The notes under the pieces: model-generated
What the model saw: the letters and a program-made list of their open reading frames with translations, nothing else
What the model was told of the DNA's origin: nothing
The model's database searches: none
Position numbers and translations under genes: made by a program
Shown: in pieces, positions 26,502 through 36,037 of the stretch
Layout: every line of letters begins with the position of its first letter
How positions within the stretch are numbered: position 1 is the first letter of the stretch
DNA from: CAVWDI01 sp963793095
Lineage (GTDB): Bacteria > Chloroflexota > Anaerolineae > Anaerolineales > UBA4823
Assembly (NCBI GenBank): GCA_963793095.1
Contig: CAWBYY010000001.1
Coordinates: forward strand, 409,342-473,341
Direction of reading: 5' to 3'
DNA: 64,000 nucleotides

Positions 26502-26507
26502 TATAAT
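26502..26507 (+). promoter_or_regulatory. -10 element of a probably leaderless murJ transcript
   Basis: A perfect TATAAT ends nine bases before the GTG start of murJ at 26,516, so transcription should begin at or within a base or two of the start codon. A weak -35 (GTGTCA, 26,479-26,484) is 17 bases upstream. No ribosome binding site fits between. Confidence 0.6.
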
Positions 26508-26515
26508 CATAAATT

Positions 26516-28099
26516 GTGAGTTTCGAAAACGCAACTTCCGCCAACAAGCAGATCGCCAGAGCTGCTGGGACTGTTATGCTTGCGCTGGTCATGAGCAGCC
26601 TTACAGGCCTGCTGCGCCAGATACTGGTTGCGAATACTTTTGGCACCCAGGCTGATATTGACGCTTTCAATGCTGCCAACCGGGTTTCGGAAACTCTTTT
26701 TACTTTGATCGCCGGGGGCGCGCTGGCTTCAGCTTTTATACCGGTGTTCACTGACCTGATCACTCATGAGAGAAGGCAGTATGCCTGGAAGTTAGCATCT
26801 TCGATCGCTAATATCATTCTGGTTGTGCTTATTTTCGCCAGCGTGGTGGCTTTTATTTTTGCCCCATGGATTGTGCGTAATCTGCTGGCGCCCGGTTTTT
26901 CCGATAACCCTGCCCAGGAAGAATTGACCGTATCCCTGCTGCGGCTGATGCTGCCTGCCGCAATTTTATTCGGGTTGAGCGGTTTGTTGATGGGGATCTT
27001 AAATTCCCACCAGATATTTTTTATTCCCGCTCTGGCGCCATCGATGTACCAGCTTGGAATGATTATTGGCATACTCGCCCTGGCGCCTTTTGCAGGAATA
27101 TACGGACTGGCATGGGGGGTAGTGCTGGGCGCAGGTCTGCACCTGGGACTGCAAATTCCTTACCTTTTTCGATTAAATGCAAAATATTACCCCACCTTTG
27201 GACTGGATAATGTAGATGTACAAGAAGTAATCCGCCTGATAATCCCGCGATTATTCGGAGTGGCGGTTGTCCAGCTGAATTTCTGGGTGAACACATTTAT
27301 CGCCTCCCGGCTGGTAGAAGGCAGTCTTACCGGGATTGTGTTTGCATTTGCGCTGATGCTGATGCCCCAGGCGGCTATCGCGCAGTCAATAGCGATCGCG
27401 GCAATGCCGACCTTTTCGGCTCAGGTCGCGCTGGGCAAATTGGGCGAAATGCGTTCATCATTAGCTTCAAGCCTGAGAGGGGTTTTATTTTTATCCATTC
27501 CGGCAGCTCTGGGTTTGATTCTGCTGAGAGAGCCTCTGGTCACTACCCTGTACCAGCGCGGGGCTTTTGACGAACGCTCGACAGAACTGGTAGCCTGGGC
27601 TTTGCTTTGGTTCGGTTTGGGATTGGTTAGCCATTCTGTGGTGGAGATTCTGGCGCGGGCATTTTATGCCCTGCACGACACCAGAACGCCGGTGCTCGTT
27701 GGTGTGGCAGCGATGAGTTTGAATATGATCCTGAGCTTCAGCCTGGTGGGGATGTTTGCCCGGGCAGGATGGATGCCGCACGGCGGCCTGGCTCTGGCGA
27801 ATACGATTGCAACCTCTCTGGAGATGGTCGGTTTGTTTATTCTGATGCGACGGCGTCTGGGCGGGCTTGAAGGGTTAACGATTCTGAAGGGATTTTCCAG
27901 CGCCCTTTTTGGCGGTATCGTGATGGCAGTAATTTTATTTGGATGGATAACGATAACCGGTTCGCAACCGGACTGGCTGGTAGTACTGGGAGGGGTAGTT
28001 TTCGGGGCTTTGGTCTACGGGATATTGCTGCTGGTCATGGGTGTAAGCGAGGCGCGCACCCTCATCCAGGCGATCTCAGCCCGTCTTGGAGTTAGTTGA
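26516..28099 (+). CDS. murJ: MurJ, lipid II flippase
   Basis: A 527-residue MOP-superfamily membrane protein with about 14 helices. The family landmarks are present: an N-terminal SLTGLLRQILVANTFGTQA, FNAANRVSETLFTLIAGGAL followed by SAFIPVFTDLI, and the mid-protein ALGLILLREPLVTTLYQRGA FDE turn. MurJ moves the peptidoglycan precursor lipid II to the outer face of the membrane. It stands alone, with the leaderless-type promoter just upstream; the next gene is on the other strand. Confidence 0.92.
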   Translation: MSFENATSANKQIARAAGTVMLALVMSSLTGLLRQILVANTFGTQADIDAFNAANRVSETLFTLIAGGALASAFIPVFTDLITHERRQYAWKLASSIANIILVVLIFASVVAFIFAPWIVRNLLAPGFSDNPAQEELTVSLLRLMLPAAILFGLSGLLMGILNSHQIFFIPALAPSMYQLGMIIGILALAPFAGIYGLAWGVVLGAGLHLGLQIPYLFRLNAKYYPTFGLDNVDVQEVIRLIIPRLFGVAVVQLNFWVNTFIASRLVEGSLTGIVFAFALMLMPQAAIAQSIAIAAMPTFSAQVALGKLGEMRSSLASSLRGVLFLSIPAALGLILLREPLVTTLYQRGAFDERSTELVAWALLWFGLGLVSHSVVEILARAFYALHDTRTPVLVGVAAMSLNMILSFSLVGMFARAGWMPHGGLALANTIATSLEMVGLFILMRRRLGGLEGLTILKGFSSALFGGIVMAVILFGWITITGSQPDWLVVLGGVVFGALVYGILLLVMGVSEARTLIQAISARLGVS

Positions 28100-28150
28100 A
28101 ATATTCCAACTCACCGAAAATCCAATTTCGATTAGTAATAAACTAAAAAG

Positions 28151-29971
28151 TTACTGTATTTCGATCCCCAGGGGAAGGGTATCCTCTTTAAACTGAAGCC
28201 GGTAAAGCCGGGCATACAGCCCATCATTCTGCATGAGCTCCCGGTGGGGTCCAATTTCAACAATATACCCATTGTCCAGAACTGCAATCCGGTTCGCTTT
28301 CTGTACGGTAGAAAGTCGGTGGGCGATGATTACGGTTGTCCTGCCTTTCATAAGGCTTTCAAGCGCCTCCTGAACCAGCCCTTCCGATTCGGAATCCAGG
28401 CTGGAGGTGGCTTCATCCAGCAGAAGAATGCGGGGATCTCTCAGGATAGCCCGGGCAATTGCGATGCGCTGTCGCTGACCTGCTGACAATTTTACGCCCC
28501 GCTCACCGACCATGGTTTCAAATTTATCCGGCTGCCGTTCGATAAATTCATCCGCATTCGCTGCAGCGGCGGCGGATTTTATCTCCCCAAAGGTTGCGCT
28601 CAGTTTTCCATACTGCAGGTTTTCAAGAATTGTCCCGGAAAATAGGACCGTCTCCTGAGGGACTATCCCGATTTTTGAGCGCAGCGCAGTTTTGTTTATG
28701 TTGCGAATGTCGATGTCATCCAGGAAAACGCGGCCCTCGCTCGGATCATAAAAACGCGGGATCAAATTGAAAAGGGTTGATTTCCCCGCCCCAGAAGGCC
28801 CAACCAGAGCCAGGATTTCCCCGGGTTCAATTTCCAGATTTATATTATGAAGCACATGACCCGCACCGGGGTATGCGAACGAGACCTGCTTGAAAGAAAT
28901 TGACCCTAATGGGGCAAATATTTCGATCCCATCCGGGGGGTCTGTAACTTCAGACCGCTCGTCAAGCAGTTCAAAAACACGGTGTGCTGCGCCTGCGGCC
29001 TCTTGAAGCTGGGTATACAGGTTTGAAAAGGCGCCAACCGAAGCGGTGATATTTATCCCATAGACCAGGAATGCAATCAACTCGCCGCCAGTGAGCCAGC
29101 CGGCAATCACCTCCCGGCCGCCAAACCACAGGATTAAAGCCAGGCTTGAAAATGCCAGGAATGTGATAAATGGTCCGAACGCTGACCTGAAAACTGCCAT
29201 CTTCATAGAAACAATGAATGTTTGTTCGACCTGGTCTGTATAGCGATTGACTTCGAACTCCTCCCGGGTAAATGCTTTTACAACCCGGATTCCGCTAAGG
29301 GCTTCCTCTGCGGCAGCGTTGCTGTCTGCCAGGTTATCCTGGACATTCACTGACAGTCTTCGCATTCTGCGGCCAAAAAAAACCGCGCTGCCTGCTACGA
29401 ATGGCGCCAGCACCAGGACAAAGAGTGTCAATCTCCAGTTGATCACCAGCATGAGAACCAGAGAGCCGGCGAAAGTGACCGATTGGCTGAGAACAAGGGC
29501 TACATTATTGGTAAGGGCAGTTCTTACAAGGGTTACATCAGAGGACAGGCGAGAAATCAGTTCTCCTATTCTGCGGTCACTGAAAAACCTGATGCTCAAT
29601 AACTGAAGGTGGGCAAACACCTCAATCCGCAAATCTGTCACAATCCGTTCTCCGACATAATTAAGGAGGTATCCCTGGATGTAATGGAATATGGAACGCA
29701 GCAGAAAGACTAGGATTAAAAACATGGTAATCCGCGTCAGCTGGGTAAAATCACCGTTGGATATTACCGTGTCGACGATTATCTGCAGAGCCCAGGGAAA
29801 TACCAGCGCCAGGCTGGAACCCACCAGAGTGGCCGCGATTGCGACGGCCATGCGCGCTTTATAGGGTCGCAGGTATCCTAAAAGGCGGGATACTTCACCT
29901 TTTGACGGCCTGTAACCCGCATTTTTTTCGTCGGGGGCGGTTGTCAGAATATCTCTGGGTCTATTGAACAT
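28151..29971 (-). CDS. ABC exporter with fused membrane and ATPase domains (MsbA/lipid or drug type)
   Basis: A 606-residue half-transporter. Six hydrophobic segments lie in residues 35-320, then the ATPase: Walker A LVGPSGAGKSTLFNLIPRF, the Q-loop GIVPQETVLFSGT, signature LSAGQRQRIAIARAIL, Walker B LLLDEATSSLDSESE and H-loop IIAHRLSTVQ. It would work as a homodimer. It follows the xseB-like gene by two bases, so it shares the xseA-xseB transcript. Confidence 0.9.
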   Translation of the reverse strand: MFNRPRDILTTAPDEKNAGYRPSKGEVSRLLGYLRPYKARMAVAIAATLVGSSLALVFPWALQIIVDTVISNGDFTQLTRITMFLILVFLLRSIFHYIQGYLLNYVGERIVTDLRIEVFAHLQLLSIRFFSDRRIGELISRLSSDVTLVRTALTNNVALVLSQSVTFAGSLVLMLVINWRLTLFVLVLAPFVAGSAVFFGRRMRRLSVNVQDNLADSNAAAEEALSGIRVVKAFTREEFEVNRYTDQVEQTFIVSMKMAVFRSAFGPFITFLAFSSLALILWFGGREVIAGWLTGGELIAFLVYGINITASVGAFSNLYTQLQEAAGAAHRVFELLDERSEVTDPPDGIEIFAPLGSISFKQVSFAYPGAGHVLHNINLEIEPGEILALVGPSGAGKSTLFNLIPRFYDPSEGRVFLDDIDIRNINKTALRSKIGIVPQETVLFSGTILENLQYGKLSATFGEIKSAAAAANADEFIERQPDKFETMVGERGVKLSAGQRQRIAIARAILRDPRILLLDEATSSLDSESEGLVQEALESLMKGRTTVIIAHRLSTVQKANRIAVLDNGYIVEIGPHRELMQNDGLYARLYRLQFKEDTLPLGIEIQ

Positions 29972-29973
29972 AT

Positions 29974-30690
29974 TTATTCATCCGGAGAATCAAAATCAAC
30001 CACTTTTTCCCCGGATATCTGTTGTATTCTCAACTCTGTTTTGTCGAGAATACCGGTGCAGTGCTGGGCAAGAACCTGGCCGCGTTCAAAAAGCGAGATT
30101 GTACTCTCCAGCGTAAGGTCTTCTGATTCCAGCTGGGTTACGATTTGATTCAGCTCTTCATATGCCTCTTCGTAAGAAAGCTCCTCAACCGGCTTGTATG
30201 CCTTTTCTAATCCTTGCGTTTCCCTGACCATATTCTTTCCTTTCGGATGGATGGTTTTATATTCTACTTCTTTTGCTTTTCTGCTTGAACTTTCAAGAAT
30301 TGTATAGTTAATGAGTTCCGGCGGAAATATGCCTTCGGCAACCTCGCAAAATTCGGCTTCGGAAATATTAATCCGGGTTATTTCTTCTTCTATCCGGGGA
30401 TTAATTTCTTCAAAATAGGTCCGCTTGATTGCCCTTTTTTTTGCAATATATGCAGTCAGGTTTGCAAGCGCGACCAGCGAGATCACAATCATTACCGCGC
30501 TCACGATGGTTACAACCCAGCTCCCTTCAGAGAATAAAAAGATGATCCCTGTTAGAACAGCCGCCGGTACCAGCCCGAGCCAGCAGCCCAGATTGAATGC
30601 CCGGTTGGCTGACAGCCTGCCAGATTCTTCCAGTTGTTCTTCAACCTCAAGCAGAAAATGGTCCAGTTCCTGGTTTTGTGTATTTTCCAT
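29974..30690 (-). CDS. xseB: Exonuclease VII small subunit (XseB) with an N-terminal membrane extension
   Basis: A 238-residue protein. Residues about 168-228 (ELSYEEAYEELNQIVTQLES, LTLESTISLFERGQVLAQHC) are a complete XseB, which is normally a protein of about 70-85 residues. The first 150 residues are extra: a short acidic lead, two hydrophobic helices (about 36-54 and 58-80), and a soluble segment (YFEEINPRIEEEITRINISE). An internal ATG at 30,231 (Met 154) would give a normal-size XseB, so either two products or a membrane-tethered subunit are possible. No stop separates the parts. It lies 20 bases after xseA. Confidence 0.82.
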   Translation of the reverse strand: MENTQNQELDHFLLEVEEQLEESGRLSANRAFNLGCWLGLVPAAVLTGIIFLFSEGSWVVTIVSAVMIVISLVALANLTAYIAKKRAIKRTYFEEINPRIEEEITRINISEAEFCEVAEGIFPPELINYTILESSSRKAKEVEYKTIHPKGKNMVRETQGLEKAYKPVEELSYEEAYEELNQIVTQLESEDLTLESTISLFERGQVLAQHCTGILDKTELRIQQISGEKVVDFDSPDE

Positions 30691-30710
30691 ACTTGAATGT
30701 AATTAAACAA

Positions 30711-31943
30711 TCAACTTGGATCTGGTTCAATCTGGTCGCTTACTATCGCACCGAATTTCCCGTCATGCAGGCGAACATTTAACTCCTCCCCTGCGCTCAA
30801 CTGCCGGACTGTCCGGACGATAGTATTATCCTGGGTGGAAAGCACTGCATACCCGCGCTTTAAAATTTCAATTGGGCTGAGAGCGATCAAATGCTGTCTC
30901 AGACTGTCTAAATTCACCCGGGTTATTCTAAAATGCTGGATAAGCGCCCGGGTGAGGCGCCGGGAGAACTCGTCAACACTCTGCCGTCCCGACCGCAGCC
31001 TGTACAGCGGGGACCTCAGCGTGAGCTGGTTTTTCGAAGCCGCCAGCGCCAGATTAAAGTCATTTATTCTTGCCAGCGCAGATTGAACCAGGCTGTTTTC
31101 AAGTTCTGAAATTGTTCCAAGCAGTTCATCCCGGTTTGGAGCGGCCAGTTCAGCAGCCGCAGTTGGTGTTGGAGCTCTTAAGTCAGCCACAAAATCGGCA
31201 ATCGTAAAATCGGTCTCATGACCAACCCCGCAGATTACAGGCGCCTCTGATCTGGCGATCGCCCGGGCGACGCCTTCATCATTAAACGCCCACAGATCTT
31301 CAATTGAGCCGCCTCCCCGGGCCAGAATGATGACATCCGGCCTGACAATCCGGTTCAATAATCCCAGCGCAGCAATGATGCCCTGGGGTGCTTCAATTCC
31401 CTGAACCCGGGTAGGCGAAATGACCAGCCGTACCGAAGGGAAGCGCCTCTGGAGTGTGTTGATAATATCCTGGATCGCAGCCCCGGTTGGGGAGGTCACA
31501 ACGCCTATACACTCAGGAAAATCCGGGATCGAGCGCTTTCTTTCTGCGTCAAACAGACCTTCCGCTTCCAAATTGGACTTCAACTCCAGGAATTCCCGGT
31601 ACAGCGTGCCCTCACCAACCGGACGGATACTGTCAGCATACAGCTGGTACTGGCCCTGGGTTTCGTAAATGTTTATACTGCCGTGAACTTCTATTTCATC
31701 CCCATCGCGGGGCGTAATGGATATTTTTTGAACATCATTTTTCCATATCACACAGCGCAGAGAACTGTGGGGGTCCTTTAAGGTGAAATAAAGGTGTCCT
31801 GATCCCGGGCGGGACAGGTTCGAAACCTCCCCTTTAACCCAGATATCCTGCAGCTCGGGGTCGCTTTCAATTAAGCCGCGAAGAATCCGGGTTACTTCAG
31901 TAACTGAGCGGGAAGCCGGTTCAAAAAGCGGTAACTGGTTCAT
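30711..31943 (-). CDS. xseA: XseA, exodeoxyribonuclease VII large subunit
   Basis: A 410-residue protein with the N-terminal OB domain (WVKGEVSNLSRPGSGHLYFT) and the catalytic domain: IGVVTSPTGAAIQDIINTLQ, VIILARGGGSIEDLWAFNDE and VICGVGHETDFTIADFVADL, then RAPTPTAAAELAAP, all hallmark motifs. With XseB it degrades single-stranded DNA from both ends. The long helical C-terminus that binds XseB is present but short, ending in RGYAVLSTQ. First gene of xseA-xseB-ABC exporter. Confidence 0.94.
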   Translation of the reverse strand: MNQLPLFEPASRSVTEVTRILRGLIESDPELQDIWVKGEVSNLSRPGSGHLYFTLKDPHSSLRCVIWKNDVQKISITPRDGDEIEVHGSINIYETQGQYQLYADSIRPVGEGTLYREFLELKSNLEAEGLFDAERKRSIPDFPECIGVVTSPTGAAIQDIINTLQRRFPSVRLVISPTRVQGIEAPQGIIAALGLLNRIVRPDVIILARGGGSIEDLWAFNDEGVARAIARSEAPVICGVGHETDFTIADFVADLRAPTPTAAAELAAPNRDELLGTISELENSLVQSALARINDFNLALAASKNQLTLRSPLYRLRSGRQSVDEFSRRLTRALIQHFRITRVNLDSLRQHLIALSPIEILKRGYAVLSTQDNTIVRTVRQLSAGEELNVRLHDGKFGAIVSDQIEPDPS

Positions 31944-32162
31944 TTGTGAAGAAGAAAAAACTGAAATGAGATTAAACGCTCACACAGGGTTTATGGAATA
32001 TACTCCGCTTAGGTAGTGCTGTCAACTATTCCCTCCACAGGCAATATTTGCTACAATAGCAATTCGAGTAACCGCGCTTATGCATGATTTGCCTGTGTGT
32101 GGTATTAATTATTTTTACGAATAGAAGAAAAATTAAAAATAAAAAATCAGGACAAACAATTA

Positions 32163-32702
32163 TTGAAATACATCTGGTCTCCCTGGCGAATGGAATATAT
32201 TCAGAGCTTTAAAAAGGAAGAAGGATGCATTTTCTGCAAGGAAATCTCCCTGCCTGATGGACCTGGAAATTTAATTGTCCACCGGGGTCAATTCAACTGC
32301 GTAATCCTGAACCGGTTTCCCTACACAAGTGGGCATATTATGGTGGTGCCTTACCAACACTGTTCACTTCTGGAAGAGCTTGATCCTGAATCCCGCTCCG
32401 AAATGATGGAGCTTGCAAGCCAGGCGGTATGTTTGTTGCAAGTGGATTATAAATCTGAGGGGTTTAATATCGGTATTAATATCGGCGAAGCATCCGGCGC
32501 GGGAATTGCTGAGCATCTGCATTTACATATAGTCCCCCGTTGGCAGGGCGATACCAACTTTATGTCTACTCTGGGTGAAACGCGGGTGCTGCCAGAGATG
32601 CTAGAAGAAAGTTACACTCGAATATCAGAAGCCTGGAAAGGGGTAAAATCGGCGAAGGATACCCCGGAAACAATCTTTGACGATTCCGAAAAAAATAAAT
32701 AA
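32163..32702 (+). CDS. HIT-family hydrolase/phosphorylase (Ap4A-type)
   Basis: A 179-residue histidine-triad protein; the active-site triad is AEHLHLHIVPRWQGD at about residue 118. CIFCKEISLPDG near the N-terminus carries the zinc-type CxxC of the branch related to Ap4A phosphorylase, and NRFPYTSGHIMVVPYQH is the usual first strand block. The reading begins at a TTG (32,163) giving MKYIWSPWRMEYI, a common start for this family. It precedes the thiolase gene by 26 bases; a functional link to beta-oxidation is not indicated. Confidence 0.87.
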   Translation: MKYIWSPWRMEYIQSFKKEEGCIFCKEISLPDGPGNLIVHRGQFNCVILNRFPYTSGHIMVVPYQHCSLLEELDPESRSEMMELASQAVCLLQVDYKSEGFNIGINIGEASGAGIAEHLHLHIVPRWQGDTNFMSTLGETRVLPEMLEESYTRISEAWKGVKSAKDTPETIFDDSEKNK

Positions 32703-32728
32703 ACAATACGATTTTGTGGAGGCATTGA

Positions 32729-33943
32729 ATGAACTTCGGAGCAAACAGGTCTGAAGCTGTTATTTTGAGCGCCGCTCGCACACCGAGCGGAGGGTTTTTA
32801 GGAAGTCTGAGCGCAATTCCAGCGCCGAAATTAGGCGCAATTGTTGTAAAGGCGGTTGTCGAGAGAGCAGTTATCAACGATCCAGCCCAGATTAACGAGG
32901 TTCTTATGGGAAATGTTGTCAGCGCTGGTCTTGGGCAGGCGCCTGCCAGGCAGTCTGCGATCCTTGCGGGTCTGCCAGAGACAGTTGGAGCCACGACAGT
33001 AAATAAAGTTTGTGGTTCGGGCTTAAAAACGGTGATGTTAGCTGCCCAGAGCATCCGGGCGGGAGACGGGGACCTTTTTGTCACCGGCGGGATGGAGAGT
33101 ATGAGCCGGGCACCCTTCCTGGTGGACGGGAGAGGCGGCTCCCTTCGGTTTGGCAACGCCCAGCTTACTGATGCGCTGCTGTTTGACGGTCTGTGGGATC
33201 CGTTTGAGAACTGGGCGATGGGCGATTCGGCTGAATTTATCGCTGAAAAATACGGCATAACCAGGCAGGAAATGGACGAATACGCCTATGAAAGCCACCG
33301 GAAAGCGGTCGCTGCAATTGACGCCGGGAGATTTAAGAAAGAGATTGTACCTGTGGAGATCCAGGATCGCAAAAAGGGCAGCATCCAATTTGATACAGAT
33401 GAAACCCCACGCAGGGATACTTCGTTAGAGTCGCTTGCAAAATTACGACCAGCTTTTCAAAAAGATGGCAAAGTGACTGCCGGCAACGCTCCCGGATTAA
33501 ATGACGGCGCTGCGGCTCTTGTGGTCGCAAGCCGGTCGAAAGCGGATGAAATGGGGACAACTCCCATGGCAAGAATAGAAGGTTATACACAGGTGGCCGT
33601 CGCCCCAAAATTGTTGTTCGATGCCCCTGCAAGCGCGATCCCGGACCTGCTGGCAAAAACCGGCTGGAAATTAGAGGATGTGGATCTGATTGAACTGAAC
33701 GAGGCCTTCGCCGCCCAGGTGCTTGCCAATGGGAAAGCGCTGCGGGATTATGGCTGGGATTGGGGAAAAGTTAATGTGAATGGAGGCGGCATCGCCCTGG
33801 GTCACCCGATCGGCGCTAGCGGCGCCAGAACACTGACAACTCTAATCTATGCCCTGAAGGATAGAAGCCTTAAGCGCGGCATTGTAGCGCTTTGTCTTGG
33901 CGGGGCTGAAGCGGTTGCAATGGCAGTCACAGTTGAGCCCTGA
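32729..33943 (+). CDS. Thiolase (acetyl-CoA C-acetyltransferase type)
   Basis: A 404-residue thiolase with the nucleophile in NKVCGSGLKTVMLAAQSI, the His motif GGGIALGHPIGASGARTL and the second Cys in VALCLGGAEAVAM. Placed first in a rightward run with 3-hydroxyacyl-CoA dehydrogenase and acyl-CoA dehydrogenase genes, it fits short-chain beta-oxidation or butyryl-CoA metabolism. The usual start segment AVILSAARTPSGGFLGSLSA is intact, and GGAGG precedes the ATG. Confidence 0.92.
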   Translation: MNFGANRSEAVILSAARTPSGGFLGSLSAIPAPKLGAIVVKAVVERAVINDPAQINEVLMGNVVSAGLGQAPARQSAILAGLPETVGATTVNKVCGSGLKTVMLAAQSIRAGDGDLFVTGGMESMSRAPFLVDGRGGSLRFGNAQLTDALLFDGLWDPFENWAMGDSAEFIAEKYGITRQEMDEYAYESHRKAVAAIDAGRFKKEIVPVEIQDRKKGSIQFDTDETPRRDTSLESLAKLRPAFQKDGKVTAGNAPGLNDGAAALVVASRSKADEMGTTPMARIEGYTQVAVAPKLLFDAPASAIPDLLAKTGWKLEDVDLIELNEAFAAQVLANGKALRDYGWDWGKVNVNGGGIALGHPIGASGARTLTTLIYALKDRSLKRGIVALCLGGAEAVAMAVTVEP

Positions 33944-33972
33944 AAGGAAACCAGCAGGGCTGAGGAGTGTAT

Positions 33973-34819
33973 ATGGAAATTAAGAAGATTTTTATCCTGG
34001 GCGCGGGAACCATGGGAGCTGGAATAGCCCAGGTCGCAGCCTCATCCGGTTTTGGAGTTACCCTAATGGATATTGATCCAGGGCAGCTGGAAAAAGCCAG
34101 GAAATCCATAGCCCGTTCGGTTGAAAAGTTGTTCGAGAAAGAGCTCATCACAAGCGACCAGAAAGGGGCTGCGCTGAAGATCGAAACCACAAATTCTCTT
34201 CCGCTCGCGGCGGAGTCGGATTTTATAATTGAAGCCGCTACAGAAGATTTTGATATTAAGGCTGCTCTGTTTCTTGAATTGAGGCGGATAGTTCCGCCGG
34301 GCGTGATTCTCGGCGACAAATACTTCCTCCATCAGCATCACTAAAATTGCTGCGGTGACAGACCGGCCCGAATCGGTGATCGGGATGCATTTTATGAATC
34401 CGGTCCCTTTGATGAAACTGGTTGAGATAATCCGGGGGTATGACACAAACGACGACACTGTCCGGACTACGCTGGACGTTTGCCGCAGGATGGGGAAAGA
34501 GCCGCTGGAAGCTGCCAATTCTCCGGGCTTTATCTCCAACCGGATTCTGTGCCCGATGATCAATGAAGCTGTTTTTGCCCTCCAGGAAGGCGTTGGGACC
34601 GCCCAGGCGATTGACGAAGTAATGAAATTGGGGATGAATCACCCGATGGGACCGCTGGCTCTTTGCGACCTGATCGGGCTTGATGTTGTGCTCTCGGTAA
34701 TGGAAGTGCTCCAGAAGGACCTGGGGGATGATAAATACCGCCCGGCATACTTATTAAGACAAATGGTGCAGGCCGGGCACCTGGGAAGAAAAACTGGCCG
34801 CGGATTCTATAAGTATTGA
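33973..34819 (+). pseudogene. 3-hydroxybutyryl-CoA dehydrogenase with a single-base frameshift
   Basis: The first frame gives the NAD-binding fold (IFILGAGTMGAGIAQVAASS, VTLMDIDPGQLEKA) and stops at 34,342-34,344 after GVILGDKYFLHQHH. Removing one G near 34,310 restores the family sequence ILATNTSSISITKIAAVTDR and joins it to the second frame, which has IGMHFMNPVPLMKLVEII, PGFISNRILCPMINEAVFAL and GMNHPMGPLALCDLIGLDV. A complete enzyme of about 281 residues results. The start ATG at 33,973 has GAGGAG six bases upstream. One base in an otherwise perfect gene between intact partners points to sequencing error or very recent mutation. Confidence 0.88.
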
Positions 34820-34867
34820 AAAAGGATAATTGATATTTTTGGCGGTGATATATGAAAGGAGCAGTTA

Positions 34868-36037
34868 ATGGGTTCGAATGAGCTATTTCCTCTCTCTGAT
34901 GAGCACCTGATGATCCAGGAAGCGGCGCGCAATTTTGCCCGGAAGGAAATCGCCCCAATCGCAGCTGAATTTGATGAATCAGGTTCTTTTCCCCGGGCGA
35001 CTATCCAGAAAATGGGAGAAATGGGTTTCATGGGTGTGGAAGTTCCGGTTGAATACGGCGGGGCTGGTCTGGATACGCTCTCCTATGTGCTTGCTCTGAC
35101 AGAAATTTCCAGGGCTGATGCAGCCCATGGGACGATAATGTCGGTTAATAACTCGTTATTTTGTTACGGGCTGCTGCTTTTTGGAACTGAGAGGCAAAAA
35201 GAGCGCTTTGTAACCCCGGTCGCCTCGGGTACTGCGGTTGGAGCATATTCATTGACAGAACCGATGTCCGGTTCGGACGCCAGTACGATGAGAACCAGGG
35301 CTGTCCGGGACGGGGATTATTATGTGTTAAACGGCCGGAAATCCTGGGTTTCCAGTGCACCGGTGGCTGATTTTATTCTGGTATTTGCATTAACTGACCC
35401 GGATAAAAAACATAAAGGCATTACAGCTTTTATCGCGGAGAAAGATGTTCCCGGTTTCTCCCGGGGGAAATCAGAACCAAAACTGGGAATCAGGGCATCC
35501 GCGACCAGTGAAATTAATTTTGAAGACTGCCGGATTCCGGTTGAGAATAGGATCGGAGAGGAAGGCAGCGGTTTCAAGATCGCCATGACGGTCCTGGATG
35601 CTGGAAGGATTGGGATTGCTGCCCAGGCGCTGGGAATCGCCGAAGCAGCCTATCAGGCCAGCCTTGAATACGCCCGTGACCGGGAGGCTTTTGGCAAAAA
35701 GATCGGCGAATTTCAGGGGATTGGATTCAAGCTGGCGGATATGAAGACCCGGATTGAAGCCAGCCGGCTGCTGATTTACAACGCAGCTCTTAAAAAAGAG
35801 CGTTCGAAAACGGATAAGAGCAGGTTTACGCTCGAAGCATCCATGGCGAAATTGTTCGCCTCCGAAACAGCCATGTTTGCCGCCAATCAGGCTGTCCAGA
35901 TCCATGGCGGGATGGGTTACAGTAAAGAGCTGCCGATCGAACGCTATTTCCGGGACGCGAAAATCACCGAGATTTATGAAGGTACCAGTGAAATCCAGCG
36001 GCTGGTGATCGCCCGTCTGGAAACCGGGTTGAGGTGA
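34868..36037 (+). CDS. Acyl-CoA dehydrogenase (short/medium-chain type)
   Basis: A 389-residue FAD enzyme catalysing the first oxidation of beta-oxidation. Signature blocks: AYSLTEPMSGSDASTMRTRA, FEDCRIPVENRIGEEGSGFK, AFGKKIGEFQGIGFKLADM, VQIHGGMGYSKELPIERYFR and IYEGTSEIQRLVIARLE, the last containing the usual active-site glutamate. The start has AAAGGAG nine bases upstream. Third of the beta-oxidation set with the thiolase and hydroxyacyl-CoA dehydrogenase. Confidence 0.93.
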   Translation: MGSNELFPLSDEHLMIQEAARNFARKEIAPIAAEFDESGSFPRATIQKMGEMGFMGVEVPVEYGGAGLDTLSYVLALTEISRADAAHGTIMSVNNSLFCYGLLLFGTERQKERFVTPVASGTAVGAYSLTEPMSGSDASTMRTRAVRDGDYYVLNGRKSWVSSAPVADFILVFALTDPDKKHKGITAFIAEKDVPGFSRGKSEPKLGIRASATSEINFEDCRIPVENRIGEEGSGFKIAMTVLDAGRIGIAAQALGIAEAAYQASLEYARDREAFGKKIGEFQGIGFKLADMKTRIEASRLLIYNAALKKERSKTDKSRFTLEASMAKLFASETAMFAANQAVQIHGGMGYSKELPIERYFRDAKITEIYEGTSEIQRLVIARLETGLR

